NCBI GenBank assembly: GCA_021787335.1
Contig: JAJYMC010000033.1
Span: 1 to 64,000 of the forward strand
Direction of reading: 5' to 3'
Length of the DNA: 64,000 nucleotides
DNA from: Bacillota bacterium
GTDB taxonomy: Bacteria; Bacillota; Sulfobacillia; JAJYWN01; JAJZPE01
The notes below the pieces were generated by a model. The model did no database searches, was not told the DNA's origin, and was given only the letters and a program-made list of their open reading frames with translations. Shown here in pieces: positions 17,218 to 26,078 of this stretch; position 1 is the stretch's first letter; every line of letters starts with the position of its first letter. Both the position numbers and the translations under genes were made by a program.

Positions 17218-18165
17218 TCAATAGCCCCGCTTGCGGTCGACGAGACCCCGCAGGGGCTGACCGTCGACGAAGCGTCGGGCGTTGTCACAGAAGAACTCGG
17301 ACACGTAGGCCGGGTCGCTGAGTCCGGAGATGTGCGGCGTGATGGTCACGTTCGGCATCGCCCACAGGGGGCTGTCGGCCGGCAGCGGCTCGGTCTCGAG
17401 GACGTCGAGGACGGCCCCGCCCAGGTGTCCCGAGCGCAGGGCGTCGATCAGGGCCGCCGTGTCGACGACCGGCCCGCGTCCGACGTTGACGAGCCAGGCC
17501 CCTTGCTTCATCCGGCTGAACTGTGGCGCGCTGAAGAGGTGACGCGTCTCCGGCGTCAGGGGCAGGGTGATGACGACTTGGTCGGGGAGCGGCAGGAACT
17601 CGTCCATCCGCTCGAGACCGTAGGTCCGGTCGACTTCGGGGCAGGGCCCGTCGCCGCGCCGCAGGCCGACCACGGTCATTCCGAAGACCCTGGCCCGCTC
17701 GGCGATGACCCGCCCGATCTCGCCCATGCCGGCCACGCCCAGGCACTTGCCGCGGAGGAGCGCCGGTTCCCACTGTTCCCAGGCCCGCCGCGATTGCGTC
17801 GCATAGGCCCGCCGTAGGTCCTGGGTCGCCGCCAGGAGGTGGGCCATGACGTATTCGGCGATCTGCGGGCCGAAGAGGCCGGTGACGCGGGTCAGCGGCA
17901 CGGCCGACGACAGCGAAGGGCCCCGCAGCAGGTCATCAACGCCCGCGCCGATGGACTGCACCCAGCGCAGGGCGGGCGCCTTGGCATAGTCGCCGGCCGG
18001 CAGCCCCCAGGCCAGGAGGACGTCGGCGACGGGCAGAGCGGCTTCGACCTCTTCAGGCGTGTCGCAGGCGATCACGGTGGCCTCGAGGCCGCGCCGGGCC
18101 AGCCCTTCGCGGACCAGCGGCAGATAACGCGAGCCGGTTCCGCGGCGATAGATGACGATTCGCAT
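17218..18165 (-). CDS. D-2-hydroxyacid dehydrogenase, NAD(P)-dependent
   Basis: 315 aa of the D-isomer-specific 2-hydroxyacid dehydrogenase family. The Rossmann glycine motif is GMGEIGRVIAERARVFGM; the catalytic Arg and Glu lie in NVGRGPVVD and LDVLETEPLP, and the catalytic His in NVTITPHISG. The specific acid cannot be assigned. GGGAGGGGGGACG precedes ATG 18165. Its pairing with anmK suggests, weakly, a role in lactyl/lactate handling after MurNAc breakdown. Confidence 0.9.
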   Translation of the reverse strand: MRIVIYRRGTGSRYLPLVREGLARRGLEATVIACDTPEEVEAALPVADVLLAWGLPAGDYAKAPALRWVQSIGAGVDDLLRGPSLSSAVPLTRVTGLFGPQIAEYVMAHLLAATQDLRRAYATQSRRAWEQWEPALLRGKCLGVAGMGEIGRVIAERARVFGMTVVGLRRGDGPCPEVDRTYGLERMDEFLPLPDQVVITLPLTPETRHLFSAPQFSRMKQGAWLVNVGRGPVVDTAALIDALRSGHLGGAVLDVLETEPLPADSPLWAMPNVTITPHISGLSDPAYVSEFFCDNARRFVDGQPLRGLVDRKRGY

Positions 18166-18242
18166 CGGCGTCCCCCCTCCCGCGGCGCCGTCGATTCATA
18201 CACGGACCTGCCGTGGGGGAAAATGGTTCTCGGTGATGCCAC

Positions 18243-18497
18243 TTGAGCCAACTCCCGGAAGACCCGGTCCAGCGGCAGAAGCGACACCTGCTATATATGG
18301 TCATCGCGGGCGTGGCCATCGTCGGCCTCGGCCTCTATTCGGCCGTCGTCAGCATCGCCTCGGGCAACCTGTGGAAAACGGCCCTGGCGGTGACGGCCCT
18401 GTGGGTCGGGGCGATGGCCCTGCAGGACAATTTCAGGGAGTGGCGGCAGGCCCGGCGGGCCGCCGCCAGACAGCAGACGTGGCGGAGGAATGACTAG
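18243..18497 (+). CDS. small two-helix membrane protein, 84 aa
   Basis: Not recognised. It starts at TTG 18243 (GGTGAT eight bases upstream). Two hydrophobic stretches, about 19-39 and 45-60, are followed by a basic, Gln/Arg-rich tail. The stop codon is immediately followed by the GTG of the L,D-transpeptidase gene, so the two are likely translated from one mRNA. An accessory role in envelope enzyme placement is only inferred from this coupling. Confidence 0.55.
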   Translation: MSQLPEDPVQRQKRHLLYMVIAGVAIVGLGLYSAVVSIASGNLWKTALAVTALWVGAMALQDNFREWRQARRAAARQQTWRRND

Positions 18498-19487
18498 GTG
18501 GCGCTCGGGCGAAGGCGGATGGGACACGGCAAAGCGGCGATCTGGCTGGCTGTCCTGATGGCACTGTCGCTGGTCCTCGGTCCGGCGTGGCCGACGGCGG
18601 CCGCGCCCGGAGAGGACGGCGGCGGCTTCTCGGCCGTCGATTTCCCGCGCCCGCTAACCTTGACCCAGCCCCGGATGGCCGGGACCGATGTCCGCGAACT
18701 CCAGGCCCTCCTGCAGGAAGGTGGGTACTACGAGGGACCGGTCGACGGCGTCTTCGGGCTGGCCACGGCCAAGGCCGTGACCCTCCTGCAGACGACGTTC
18801 GGACTACTCACGGACGGGGTCGTCGGCCCGGCGACGGTGGAAGCGTTGCTGTTCACGGCCGGACCCGCCAAACCGGGCAAGACGAGGGTCTCCTGGACGC
18901 CGAAGCCGAAGCCCGAAAGCGACGACATTCGCCTGGTCATCAACACCGACGCCCTGTCCCTGACGGTCATGGTCGACGGTGAGCCGTACCAGCAGTATCC
19001 GGTGGCCGTGGGACGCCCCTCCCTGCCCACCCCGCACGGCGACTTCTCCATCAAGGTCAAGGACGTCTGGGGCGGCGGTTTCGGGGCCCGGTGGATGCAA
19101 CTCAGCATCCCCTGGGGCGTCTACGGGGTTCACGGGACCAATAACCCGGGCTCCATCGGCTCGCGGGCCTCGCACGGCTGCGTCCGCATGTACAACCGGC
19201 ACGTCATCGAGCTCTTCGGCTGGGTCAGCGTCGGAACGCCGGTGAAGATCGTCGGCAAGCCTTTAAAGTACTGGGGCGAGGTACCGAGGGTCATCGGGGC
19301 GGGCGTCTGCGGCACCGACGTCATCCGCGTCCAGGAAGCCCTGACGGAGCTGGGGCTCTACAAGGGACCCATCAACGGCCGCTACAACAGCGAGACCCAG
19401 AAGGTCATCCGCGAGCTGCAGAAGGCCAACGGGCTGCCCGAGACGGGCGAGGTCGACGCGAAGACCTGGCACCTGTTGGGGTACTGA
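18498..19487 (+). CDS. secreted L,D-transpeptidase (YkuD) with two peptidoglycan-binding domains
   Basis: 329 aa. A signal peptide (about 13-35, ending in AAAPG) is followed by a PG_binding_1 domain (ELQALLQEGGYYEGPVDG at about 63-80 and the rest to about 112), a YkuD catalytic domain with the HGTNNP ... SHGCVRMYN active-site motif (catalytic Cys in SHGC), and a second PG-binding domain at the C-terminus (QEALTELGLYKGPINGRY). YkuD enzymes form 3-3 cross-links or attach proteins to peptidoglycan. GTG 18498 follows GGAGG by about 10 bases; ATG 18519 is an alternative. Confidence 0.92.
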   Translation: MALGRRRMGHGKAAIWLAVLMALSLVLGPAWPTAAAPGEDGGGFSAVDFPRPLTLTQPRMAGTDVRELQALLQEGGYYEGPVDGVFGLATAKAVTLLQTTFGLLTDGVVGPATVEALLFTAGPAKPGKTRVSWTPKPKPESDDIRLVINTDALSLTVMVDGEPYQQYPVAVGRPSLPTPHGDFSIKVKDVWGGGFGARWMQLSIPWGVYGVHGTNNPGSIGSRASHGCVRMYNRHVIELFGWVSVGTPVKIVGKPLKYWGEVPRVIGAGVCGTDVIRVQEALTELGLYKGPINGRYNSETQKVIRELQKANGLPETGEVDAKTWHLLGY

Positions 19488-19523
19488 ATCGACAAGGGTT
19501 CTGACCGCGAGTGGCGCGGACGG

Positions 19524-19550
19524 AGCCGCGACTGCGACCGCGGCTTCTCC
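19524..19550. terminator. terminator hairpin between convergent genes
   Basis: AGCCGCG (19524-19530) pairs with CGCGGCT (19539-19545), followed by TCTCCTC on the plus strand. It lies between the stops of the transpeptidase (+) and nagZ (-) and may serve both. Confidence 0.55.
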
Positions 19551-21215
19551 TCAAGCGGCGGGGTCAATTCCCGGGATGGTCACCGGGAGACGGCCCCCCG
19601 CTTTGTCTTTGCCCGCCAGAATGTGGGCCACGGCCTCGATGACCGGCTCGCTGTCGTCATAGGCGGCGAGGAAAGACCCGGCCTCGGGGAATCGGGCCAG
19701 CTCATAGGGCTCGCGAAGGGCGACGATGATGGTCGGACGGCCGCTGCCGAGCAGCCTCTTGACCAGCCCGACCTGCTCGGGGAAACGATGGGCGGCGACG
19801 GTGGCGACGACCACGACGCCGGCCCCGCCGGCGAGGTCCGCGGCCCGTTCGATCTCGGCCGGCGCGGGCCGCATGTTGACGTGGAGCCCGCGGGCGGCCA
19901 GCCCGGCTCGCGCGAGGGCGTCGGCCAGCGGGGGGGTTGTGGTCGGGCCGCCGGCGCCGTCTTCGACGCCGCTCAGCGGTCGCGGCGACACGGCGATGAT
20001 GGCGATGCCCGCGATGCCCGTGATGCCCGCGGCGCGGGCGTCTGAGCCGCGGTGGACCGGAATGAGCCCGGCGCGGTCGCGGACCAGGGTGACCCCGCTG
20101 ACCGCCGCCCGGAGGGCCAACTCGCGCTGGGCGGCCGTCCCGCAGGTGGCCCGAGCCCGGTCGGGCGGGGACACGCGACCGACGTCATAGCGAGCCTTAT
20201 GGGCGAGGATGCGGGCCACCGACTCATCGACCCGCCCCTCGTCGACGTCCCCGCGGCGGACGGCCGCCAGGACCGCGTCCAGCGATTCGGCCTGTCGCTC
20301 GGGCGTGTGCGAGACCAGGACGAGGTCCGCCCCGGCCTTGACGGCGAGTACGGCCGCCTGGCCGGCCGGGTAGTTATCGGTGATGGCCTTCATCTCCATG
20401 CAGTCGGTCATGACGAGGCCGTCGAAGCCAAGCTCCCGCCGCAGGAGGCCGGTCAGGACGCGCCGGGACAGGGTCGCCGGCAACCCCGGCGTCGGCTCGA
20501 TGGCCGGGAAGAAGACGTGGGAGGTCATGATCCCGGCCACCCCGGCGGCGATGGCCCGACGGAAGGGCAACAGCTCAACGGCTTCCAGGCGGTCGCGCTG
20601 GTGGGGGACGACAGGCAGGGCCAGGTGCGAGTCGACGTCGGTGTCACCGTGGCCGGGGAAGTGCTTGCCCGTGGCCATCACGCCGGCCTTCTGGTAACCG
20701 CGGACGGCCGCCGCCCCGTGGTCGGCGACCATGGCCGGGTCCTCGCCGTAGGAACGGCCGCCGATGACCGGATTGGCCGGGTTGACATTGACGTCGAGGA
20801 CGGGGGCCAGGTTGACGTTGACCCCACAGGCCGCCAGCTGCTCACCGGCCGCGACGGCGACGGCCTCGGTCAGCGACGGGTCCCCGGCCGCGCCCAGGAG
20901 CATGTTGCCGGGCATCCGGACGGCCCCGGAGGCGGCCGTGAAGCGGGCGACGATGCCGCCTTCCTGGTCGGCCGCCACGAACAGGGGCAGGGCGGCCCGG
21001 CCGTCCCGCGCCGTCGCCTGAAGGCGTTCGGACAGGGCGGCCGTCTGGGCCACCTCGGTCACGTTGCGGGCGAAGTAGATGACGCCGCCGATGGCGCGGC
21101 GCCCGATGAACTCCTCGATCTCGGGGCTCGGGGCGGTCCCGGGGAAGCCGAACATGAACATCTGCCCGATCTTCTCCTCGATGGTCAGGCGCCCGAGGAC
21201 CGCTGGGACGTTCAT
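19551..21215 (-). CDS. nagZ: beta-N-acetylhexosaminidase, GH3 (NagZ type)
   Basis: 554 aa, the two-domain Firmicutes form: an N-terminal TIM barrel and a C-terminal domain. The GH3 NagZ signature KHFPGHGDTDVDSHLALP holds the catalytic His, and the nucleophile Asp is in VMTDCMEMKAI. Substrate recognition residues RSYGEDP are also visible. It removes GlcNAc from muropeptides. No signal peptide is seen, so it may act in the cytoplasm or be exported another way. ATG 21215 overlaps the stop of the serine hydrolase gene. Confidence 0.93.
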   Translation of the reverse strand: MNVPAVLGRLTIEEKIGQMFMFGFPGTAPSPEIEEFIGRRAIGGVIYFARNVTEVAQTAALSERLQATARDGRAALPLFVAADQEGGIVARFTAASGAVRMPGNMLLGAAGDPSLTEAVAVAAGEQLAACGVNVNLAPVLDVNVNPANPVIGGRSYGEDPAMVADHGAAAVRGYQKAGVMATGKHFPGHGDTDVDSHLALPVVPHQRDRLEAVELLPFRRAIAAGVAGIMTSHVFFPAIEPTPGLPATLSRRVLTGLLRRELGFDGLVMTDCMEMKAITDNYPAGQAAVLAVKAGADLVLVSHTPERQAESLDAVLAAVRRGDVDEGRVDESVARILAHKARYDVGRVSPPDRARATCGTAAQRELALRAAVSGVTLVRDRAGLIPVHRGSDARAAGITGIAGIAIIAVSPRPLSGVEDGAGGPTTTPPLADALARAGLAARGLHVNMRPAPAEIERAADLAGGAGVVVVATVAAHRFPEQVGLVKRLLGSGRPTIIVALREPYELARFPEAGSFLAAYDDSEPVIEAVAHILAGKDKAGGRLPVTIPGIDPAA

Positions 21216-22363
21216 CGGTCTTCCCTCCCCGGCGGCGAGTCCCGCGCCACGGTGCCGACGGCCGCGGCGACGGCGTTGTGGAAGAGGCCGCGGAAACGGA
21301 TGATGCCGCCGGTCGTCTCGCGGCCGAGGTGGACGCGGTTGGTCAGGAGGACGCAGGTCAGGCCGGCCTGCGGGTCGATCCAGAGGGACGTCCCGGTGAA
21401 GCCGGTGTGGCCGAAGGCCGACGGTGACAGGAGGTCGCCCCCGGAGGACGGCGGGCCGGCGAGCGTCCCGGGGCCGGGGGCGCTCCTGGCCGACCAGCCG
21501 AGGGTCCGCGCCTCGTTCAGACCCGGCGTCTGGTTCGTGGTCATCGTCCGAATGGTGGCCGGGCTGAGGATCCGCCGGCCGCCGTAAGTGCCGCCGTCGA
21601 GCAGCATCCGCGCGAAGACGGTCAGGTCGGCGGCGCTCGAGAAGAGCCCGGCGTGTCCGCAGACCCCACCCAGGGCCCGGGCGTTCTCGTCGTGGACGGT
21701 GCCCCAGTCATACTCCCCTCGCTCCGCGCGGTATTCGGTGGCCGCCGTGAACGGCCGCCATTCGGCGGGCGGGTTGAACCGCGTGCGGGTCATTCCCAGG
21801 GGCTCGAAGACCCTTTCGGCGCAGAAGTGGTCGAGGGGCCGGCCGGCCCTCTCCTCGACCACCGCCTGAAGGGTCAGGAAGCCGAGGTCGCTATATTCGA
21901 CGCGGGTGCCAGGCGGCCACCGCACCTCGAGGCCGGCGATGTGCCGGAGCGCGGCCGGGCGGTCGCCGGTGAAGGGCCGCAGGTCCTCCCAGGCCGGCAG
22001 GCCGCTCGTGTGGGTCAGGAGGTGGCGCACGGTCACCGATTCCTTGCCCCGCGCCTCGAAGCCCGGGACGAACAGTCGCGCCGGGTCGTCCAGGCGCAGG
22101 CGGCCGTCCTCGACCAGCAGCATGACGGCGGTGGTCGTGGCCACCGGCTTGGTCAGCGAGGCGAGGTCGAAGACCGTCTCCAGGGTCATCGCCCGCGGCA
22201 CGGGTCTGACCGCGGCCTGGCCGACCGCCTCGTTGAAGACGGCCTCGCCGGATCGTGTCACCATGGCCACGGCGCCCGGGAAGAGGCCGCGCTCGATGCC
22301 CTCGCGCAAGAGTGAGGCGACCCGACCCAGGCGGGCCGCCTCCCCGTTCATGGCCGCGCTCAT
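21212..22363 (-). CDS. serine hydrolase of the class C beta-lactamase / D-peptidase family
   Basis: 383 aa. The catalytic S-x-x-K is in DLASLTKPVATTTA at about 71-84, the Tyr motif is YSD in VEYSDLGFLT, and the third motif is HTGFTGTSLW. In Bacillus the equivalent position in the ybbCDE cluster is held by a penicillin-binding-protein-like hydrolase that trims muropeptides. ATG 22363 overlaps the murQ stop and the gene overlaps nagZ, so translation is coupled. Esterase activity remains possible. Confidence 0.88.
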   Translation of the reverse strand: MSAAMNGEAARLGRVASLLREGIERGLFPGAVAMVTRSGEAVFNEAVGQAAVRPVPRAMTLETVFDLASLTKPVATTTAVMLLVEDGRLRLDDPARLFVPGFEARGKESVTVRHLLTHTSGLPAWEDLRPFTGDRPAALRHIAGLEVRWPPGTRVEYSDLGFLTLQAVVEERAGRPLDHFCAERVFEPLGMTRTRFNPPAEWRPFTAATEYRAERGEYDWGTVHDENARALGGVCGHAGLFSSAADLTVFARMLLDGGTYGGRRILSPATIRTMTTNQTPGLNEARTLGWSARSAPGPGTLAGPPSSGGDLLSPSAFGHTGFTGTSLWIDPQAGLTCVLLTNRVHLGRETTGGIIRFRGLFHNAVAAAVGTVARDSPPGREDR

Positions 22364-23277
22364 GGCTTCTCCCCCAGGGCCCGCCGCAACGAGCCCCCCG
22401 CCGCCGCCAGGGCGGCCCGGGCCTCTTCAGCCTTCAAGCCCTTGCGGCCGATGATGACCGCCACGAAGGCATCGCCTCCGGCTTCCTCGAGGAGTCCCTC
22501 CGCCTCGGCGGGGCCGACCGACGGCCGGCCGACGGCTTCGGCCACCTGGCGGGCGATCCTCCGGACGAGCTTGGCGTTGGTCGCCTGGACGCCAAGCATC
22601 AGGTTCGAGTAGGTGCGGCCGAGGCGGACCATGGCCCCCGTGCTGATGAGGTTGAGGACCATCTTCTGGGCGGTCCCCGCTTTCATCCGGGTCGAGCCGG
22701 TGAGGGCCTCGGGCCCCGTCAGGACCTCCACGGCGATATCAGCCGCGGTGGCCAGCGGGGTCCCCGGGTTGTTGACGACCGCCGCCGTCCGGCAGCCGAG
22801 CTCGCGGGCGCGCCGCAGGGCGCCCAACGTGTATGGCGTACGACCGCTGGCGGCGACGCCGACCACGACGTCGCCGGGCCTGACTCCGGCGGCCTCGAGG
22901 TCACGGGACCCCGCCGACTCGTCGTCCTCGGCCCCCTCCGATGAGCGCGATAATGCTTCGCGCCCGCCGGCGACCACGGCGGTCACGGTCGTCGCCGGCA
23001 CCCCGAAGGTCGGCGGGCACTCGGCGGCGTCCATGGCGGCCATCCGCCCGCTGGTCCCGGCGCCGACATAGATGAGTCGGCCGCCGCCCGCCAGCGCCCC
23101 GGCGACGGCCTCGACGACCCGGGCGATGGCCGGCAAGGCCACGGCGACGGCTTCAGCCGCCCCGGCCTCCTCGGCGTTGATCAGCCGCAGCATCGCCTCA
23201 GTGGGCAGGAGGTCGAGGTCGGCCGTGCGCGGGTGGCGGGCCTCGGTCGGGGGGATGGTCTCAGCGATGGGACTCAC
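22360..23277 (-). CDS. murQ: N-acetylmuramic acid 6-phosphate etherase
   Basis: 305 aa from GTG 23277, which overlaps the namZ stop codon; the longer open frame upstream is shadow of namZ. MurQ removes D-lactate from MurNAc-6-P to give GlcNAc-6-P. SIS-domain and MurQ motifs: LIYVGAGTSGRMAAMDAAE, ECPPTFGVP, GVAASGRTPYTLGAL, GPEALTGSTRMKAGTAQK and NLMLGVQATNAKL. It connects NamZ and AnmK to amino-sugar catabolism. Confidence 0.95.
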   Translation of the reverse strand: MSPIAETIPPTEARHPRTADLDLLPTEAMLRLINAEEAGAAEAVAVALPAIARVVEAVAGALAGGGRLIYVGAGTSGRMAAMDAAECPPTFGVPATTVTAVVAGGREALSRSSEGAEDDESAGSRDLEAAGVRPGDVVVGVAASGRTPYTLGALRRARELGCRTAAVVNNPGTPLATAADIAVEVLTGPEALTGSTRMKAGTAQKMVLNLISTGAMVRLGRTYSNLMLGVQATNAKLVRRIARQVAEAVGRPSVGPAEAEGLLEEAGGDAFVAVIIGRKGLKAEEARAALAAAGGSLRRALGEKP

Positions 23278-24434
23278 TCCTTGTAGAGCAGGTATGGCTG
23301 ACGCCTGGCCAGGTAGTCGGCGAGCCAGCCGGCCCAGGAGCGTTCGATGTCGGCCGGCGCCTGGCCGGCCTCGATGGCCGACCGGACCTGAGCCGTGCCG
23401 GTCAGGAGGTCGAAGTAGGAGCGCCCCTCTCGGCCACCGACCCAGACGAACCGATCGGGGTGAAGGGCCCGTAAGGCGGCGACTATCTCGAGCCCCAGGC
23501 GGACCGGGCGGAGGGCCGACCGATCGGTCACGTGGGCCTGGACCCCGCCGCATTCATGGCCCTCATGCTTGGAGGTCAGCGGACGGAAGTGGACGGGCCG
23601 GAAGCGGACGCCGTCCAGACCCCGGCCGTTCAGGTGAGCGGCCAGCCGCCGCCCGTCGGCCCAGGGTGCGCCGAAGACCTCGAAGGGCTTGGTCGTGCCC
23701 CGCCCTTCGGAGACATTGGTCCCTTCGAGAAAGCACGTGCCCGGATACAGCGCCAGCATGTCGAGGCCGGTGGTGTTGGGCGAGGGCGGGACGAAGGACA
23801 GCCCGGTCTGGTCGTACCACATCCCGCGGCGCCAGCCGGTCATCGCCACCACGTCGAGGTCGGCCCCGACGCCAAAGACCTCATTGACGTACCAGGCCAA
23901 TTCACCAAGGGTCAGGCCATGCCGGATGGGCACCGAGCGCCACCCGACCAGCGACTCGAAGCCGGGTTCGACCGGCCCGCCCTCGACGGCCTGACCGTTG
24001 ATGGGGTTCGGCCGGTCGAGGACGACAAAGCGCACGCCGGTCTGGGCCGCGGCCTCCATCGCCTTGAGCATCGTCGAGGCGTAGGTATAGAAGCGGACCC
24101 CGGCGCCCTGGATGTCGAAGACCAGCGCGTCGAGGCCCCCCAGCGTCTCCGGGGCCGGTTTGTCGTGCTCCCCATAGAGGCTGTACACAGGCAAGCGAGT
24201 GACCGGGTCGGTCGAACTCCCGACCCGCTGACCGGCCGGGGCCTCCCCGCGGATGCCGTGCTCCGGCCCGAAGAGGGCGACCAGGCCCACCCCGCCGGCC
24301 GCGACCATCAGGTCGACGTTGGCCCGCAGGAGCCGGTCGACACCGGTCGGGTTGGTGATGAGGCCGACGCGACGGCCCCGAAGGCGCTTGAACCCCTCGG
24401 CCGCAAGGACGTCGAGCCCGGTGCTGACGGACAT
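23274..24434 (-). CDS. namZ: exo-beta-N-acetylmuramidase family protein (NamZ/YbbC, DUF1343)
   Basis: 386 aa from ATG 24434, preceded by GGAGGTGA at 6 bases; ten extra codons upstream have no ribosome site. DUF1343 features include RVGLITNPTGVDR, LFGPEHGIRG, SLYGEH, DIQGAGVRFYTY and VLDRPNPING. The Bacillus subtilis member of this family removes terminal MurNAc from peptidoglycan chains. The gene order here (namZ, murQ, serine hydrolase, nagZ) parallels the Bacillus ybb cluster. Bacillus NamZ is secreted; no clear signal peptide is present in this protein, which is odd. Confidence 0.88.
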   Translation of the reverse strand: MSVSTGLDVLAAEGFKRLRGRRVGLITNPTGVDRLLRANVDLMVAAGGVGLVALFGPEHGIRGEAPAGQRVGSSTDPVTRLPVYSLYGEHDKPAPETLGGLDALVFDIQGAGVRFYTYASTMLKAMEAAAQTGVRFVVLDRPNPINGQAVEGGPVEPGFESLVGWRSVPIRHGLTLGELAWYVNEVFGVGADLDVVAMTGWRRGMWYDQTGLSFVPPSPNTTGLDMLALYPGTCFLEGTNVSEGRGTTKPFEVFGAPWADGRRLAAHLNGRGLDGVRFRPVHFRPLTSKHEGHECGGVQAHVTDRSALRPVRLGLEIVAALRALHPDRFVWVGGREGRSYFDLLTGTAQVRSAIEAGQAPADIERSWAGWLADYLARRQPYLLYKE

Positions 24435-24460
24435 TCGGGTCACCTCCGGGGGCATGGCGT

Positions 24461-25360
24461 TCACCTCCGACCGACCAGCCCGCCCCAGTCGTAAGCGGCC
24501 GGCCTGGTCAGGAAGGTCAGGCGCTGGGGCTCCGTGACCCCGAGGTCATACAGCGGGCGCGGCCCCGACCGGCCGGACGCCCGGCCGTCGAGCTTCACCG
24601 CCCGCCAGAGGTCCTCGCCTGGCGGGCACAGGGCCGCGAACGTAGGGGCGGATAGCCGTTCGAGGGGCACCGCCGGATAACGCGGGTTGGGCTCGACCCG
24701 CCCCTCGCCGCCTTTCCCGCCGACCCAGCCGCCCTCGCCGGCCCCGGCGAACTCGTAGTAACAGGCCCCCCGCCGTTCCGCATATGGCCCGTAGACCGAG
24801 GCGAAGGAGGCCTCGACCCAATTGGCCATGACCAGCGGGCCCGGGCCCGGGTTGATGGTCACGTGGCCGAAATTCGGGGGCACGAGGACGACCTCACCCG
24901 CCTCCGCCTCGACCAGGAAGGCGCGGCTCGGGCCATCGACCCGCCCGTCCTGCAGCAGGTAGTGGGCTCGGCCGTGGATGACCCCGTAGACCTCCGGGAA
25001 CGAGACGTCCACGCGGTCGCCCGGGGTCGTGGCCGGCCCGCCGTCCTGTCCGCTCGGGGCCGGGTGATAGTGCCCGGCCGTCTTGACCAGTTCCCCGGAG
25101 ACCGCCCCCGGGATGATGACAGTGACGTCGAAGCGCACACCGAAGGGGCCGTAGGCGTCCCGGTCGGCCGAGCGGCCGAGGTCCCGGTACATGAAATACA
25201 TTTCAGCCGGCCCGTGAGCGTCCGGGTCGGCGAGGTAGGGGCGCATCTCCCCGAGGGTCCGCACCGCCGGACGTTCGTTCCCCGCCCCCGGCGGGACCAC
25301 CAGCCGCAGGCCGCCGTCCAGGGCCAACGGGAGCCCCGCGGTCACGGTCAGATCGAGCAA
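24461..25360 (-). CDS. pgiA: cupin-type glucose-6-phosphate isomerase
   Basis: 299 aa. The cupin isomerase motifs are present: TAGHYHP (metal His residues), FPEVYGVIHGRAHYLLQ, VPPNFGHVTINPG. The family converts glucose-6-P and fructose-6-P and is best known in archaea. Here it heads the murein-salvage operon and would deliver the hexose phosphate produced there. TTG 25360 is the start with GGAGGG upstream. The window also encodes an unrelated bifunctional Pgi/Pmi (43379-44467), so the specificity may have shifted to another sugar phosphate. Confidence 0.85.
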   Translation of the reverse strand: MLDLTVTAGLPLALDGGLRLVVPPGAGNERPAVRTLGEMRPYLADPDAHGPAEMYFMYRDLGRSADRDAYGPFGVRFDVTVIIPGAVSGELVKTAGHYHPAPSGQDGGPATTPGDRVDVSFPEVYGVIHGRAHYLLQDGRVDGPSRAFLVEAEAGEVVLVPPNFGHVTINPGPGPLVMANWVEASFASVYGPYAERRGACYYEFAGAGEGGWVGGKGGEGRVEPNPRYPAVPLERLSAPTFAALCPPGEDLWRAVKLDGRASGRSGPRPLYDLGVTEPQRLTFLTRPAAYDWGGLVGRR

Positions 25361-25436
25361 CTCGTCCCCTCCCTCCGCTCCCGTCGAGCCGGGTCATTTC
25401 CCGCGAAATGCCGGCCCGTCGGTCGAACTCCCGGCC

Positions 25437-26000
25437 TCATTTCCGCGCCCTCGGTTTGCAGATTATCTCCAGGCAGACCGTGTCGAAGAAGTTCTTGGCG
25501 TGGGCCGGCAGGAGGACCAGGGCCGTGTCGGCCCCGCGGCCCGTCCCGGCCACGGAGACGATCTCCTCGCCGTGGGGGATGAGGCCGGCGTCGAGGGCCA
25601 TCACGGCGATCTCGTAAGCGACCTTGACCCCCTGCCCCATGGTCCGCAGGGTGTGGGAGATGATGCCGCCAGGGTACAGCCCGCCGAACTTGTTGGTGAT
25701 GGCCCGTTCGACGTTGGCGAAGAGGTGGGTCGTCGTCAGGAGCTGAACGCCTCTGGCCGCCAGGCGCTGCCGGTTCTCCCGGGCCATCTGGTCGGCGCCG
25801 GGGGAGGCGTAGCCGACGTGATGGGTCACGCAGACCACGTTGATCCTGGCCTCCAGCGCGCCCATCTCGAGGAGCGGCTCGACCGTCTCGCCGGTGTTGG
25901 AGGCCACCACGATGTGTTTGATTCCCAGCTCCTTGGCCCGGGCCAGGGCCGCCTCCATAGTCGGCCGGGTGTTGTCGGGGCCGGGTGATTGCCAGTACAT
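25437..26000 (-). CDS. stand-alone pyruvate kinase alpha/beta (C-terminal) domain-like protein
   Basis: 187 aa from ATG 26000 (GGGGAG upstream; the longer frame is antisense shadow). The fold is that of the pyruvate kinase C-terminal regulatory domain: NTRPTMEAALARAKELGIKH, VVASNTGETVEPLLEM, VVCVTHHVGYASPG, and a GxGRGADTALVL loop. There is no TIM-barrel catalytic domain. Such small proteins occur in many Clostridia-like genomes with no defined role. It probably binds a phosphorylated metabolite; its place upstream of pgiA suggests a sugar-phosphate link. Confidence 0.75.
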   Translation of the reverse strand: MYWQSPGPDNTRPTMEAALARAKELGIKHIVVASNTGETVEPLLEMGALEARINVVCVTHHVGYASPGADQMARENRQRLAARGVQLLTTTHLFANVERAITNKFGGLYPGGIISHTLRTMGQGVKVAYEIAVMALDAGLIPHGEEIVSVAGTGRGADTALVLLPAHAKNFFDTVCLEIICKPRARK

Positions 26001-26078
26001 GCGGTCTCCCCCCGTGGAATCGACTTGAAATGGAGAAGATAAAGGGGACAGGATCCCCCATGGAAGGAGGCGCGGCCC

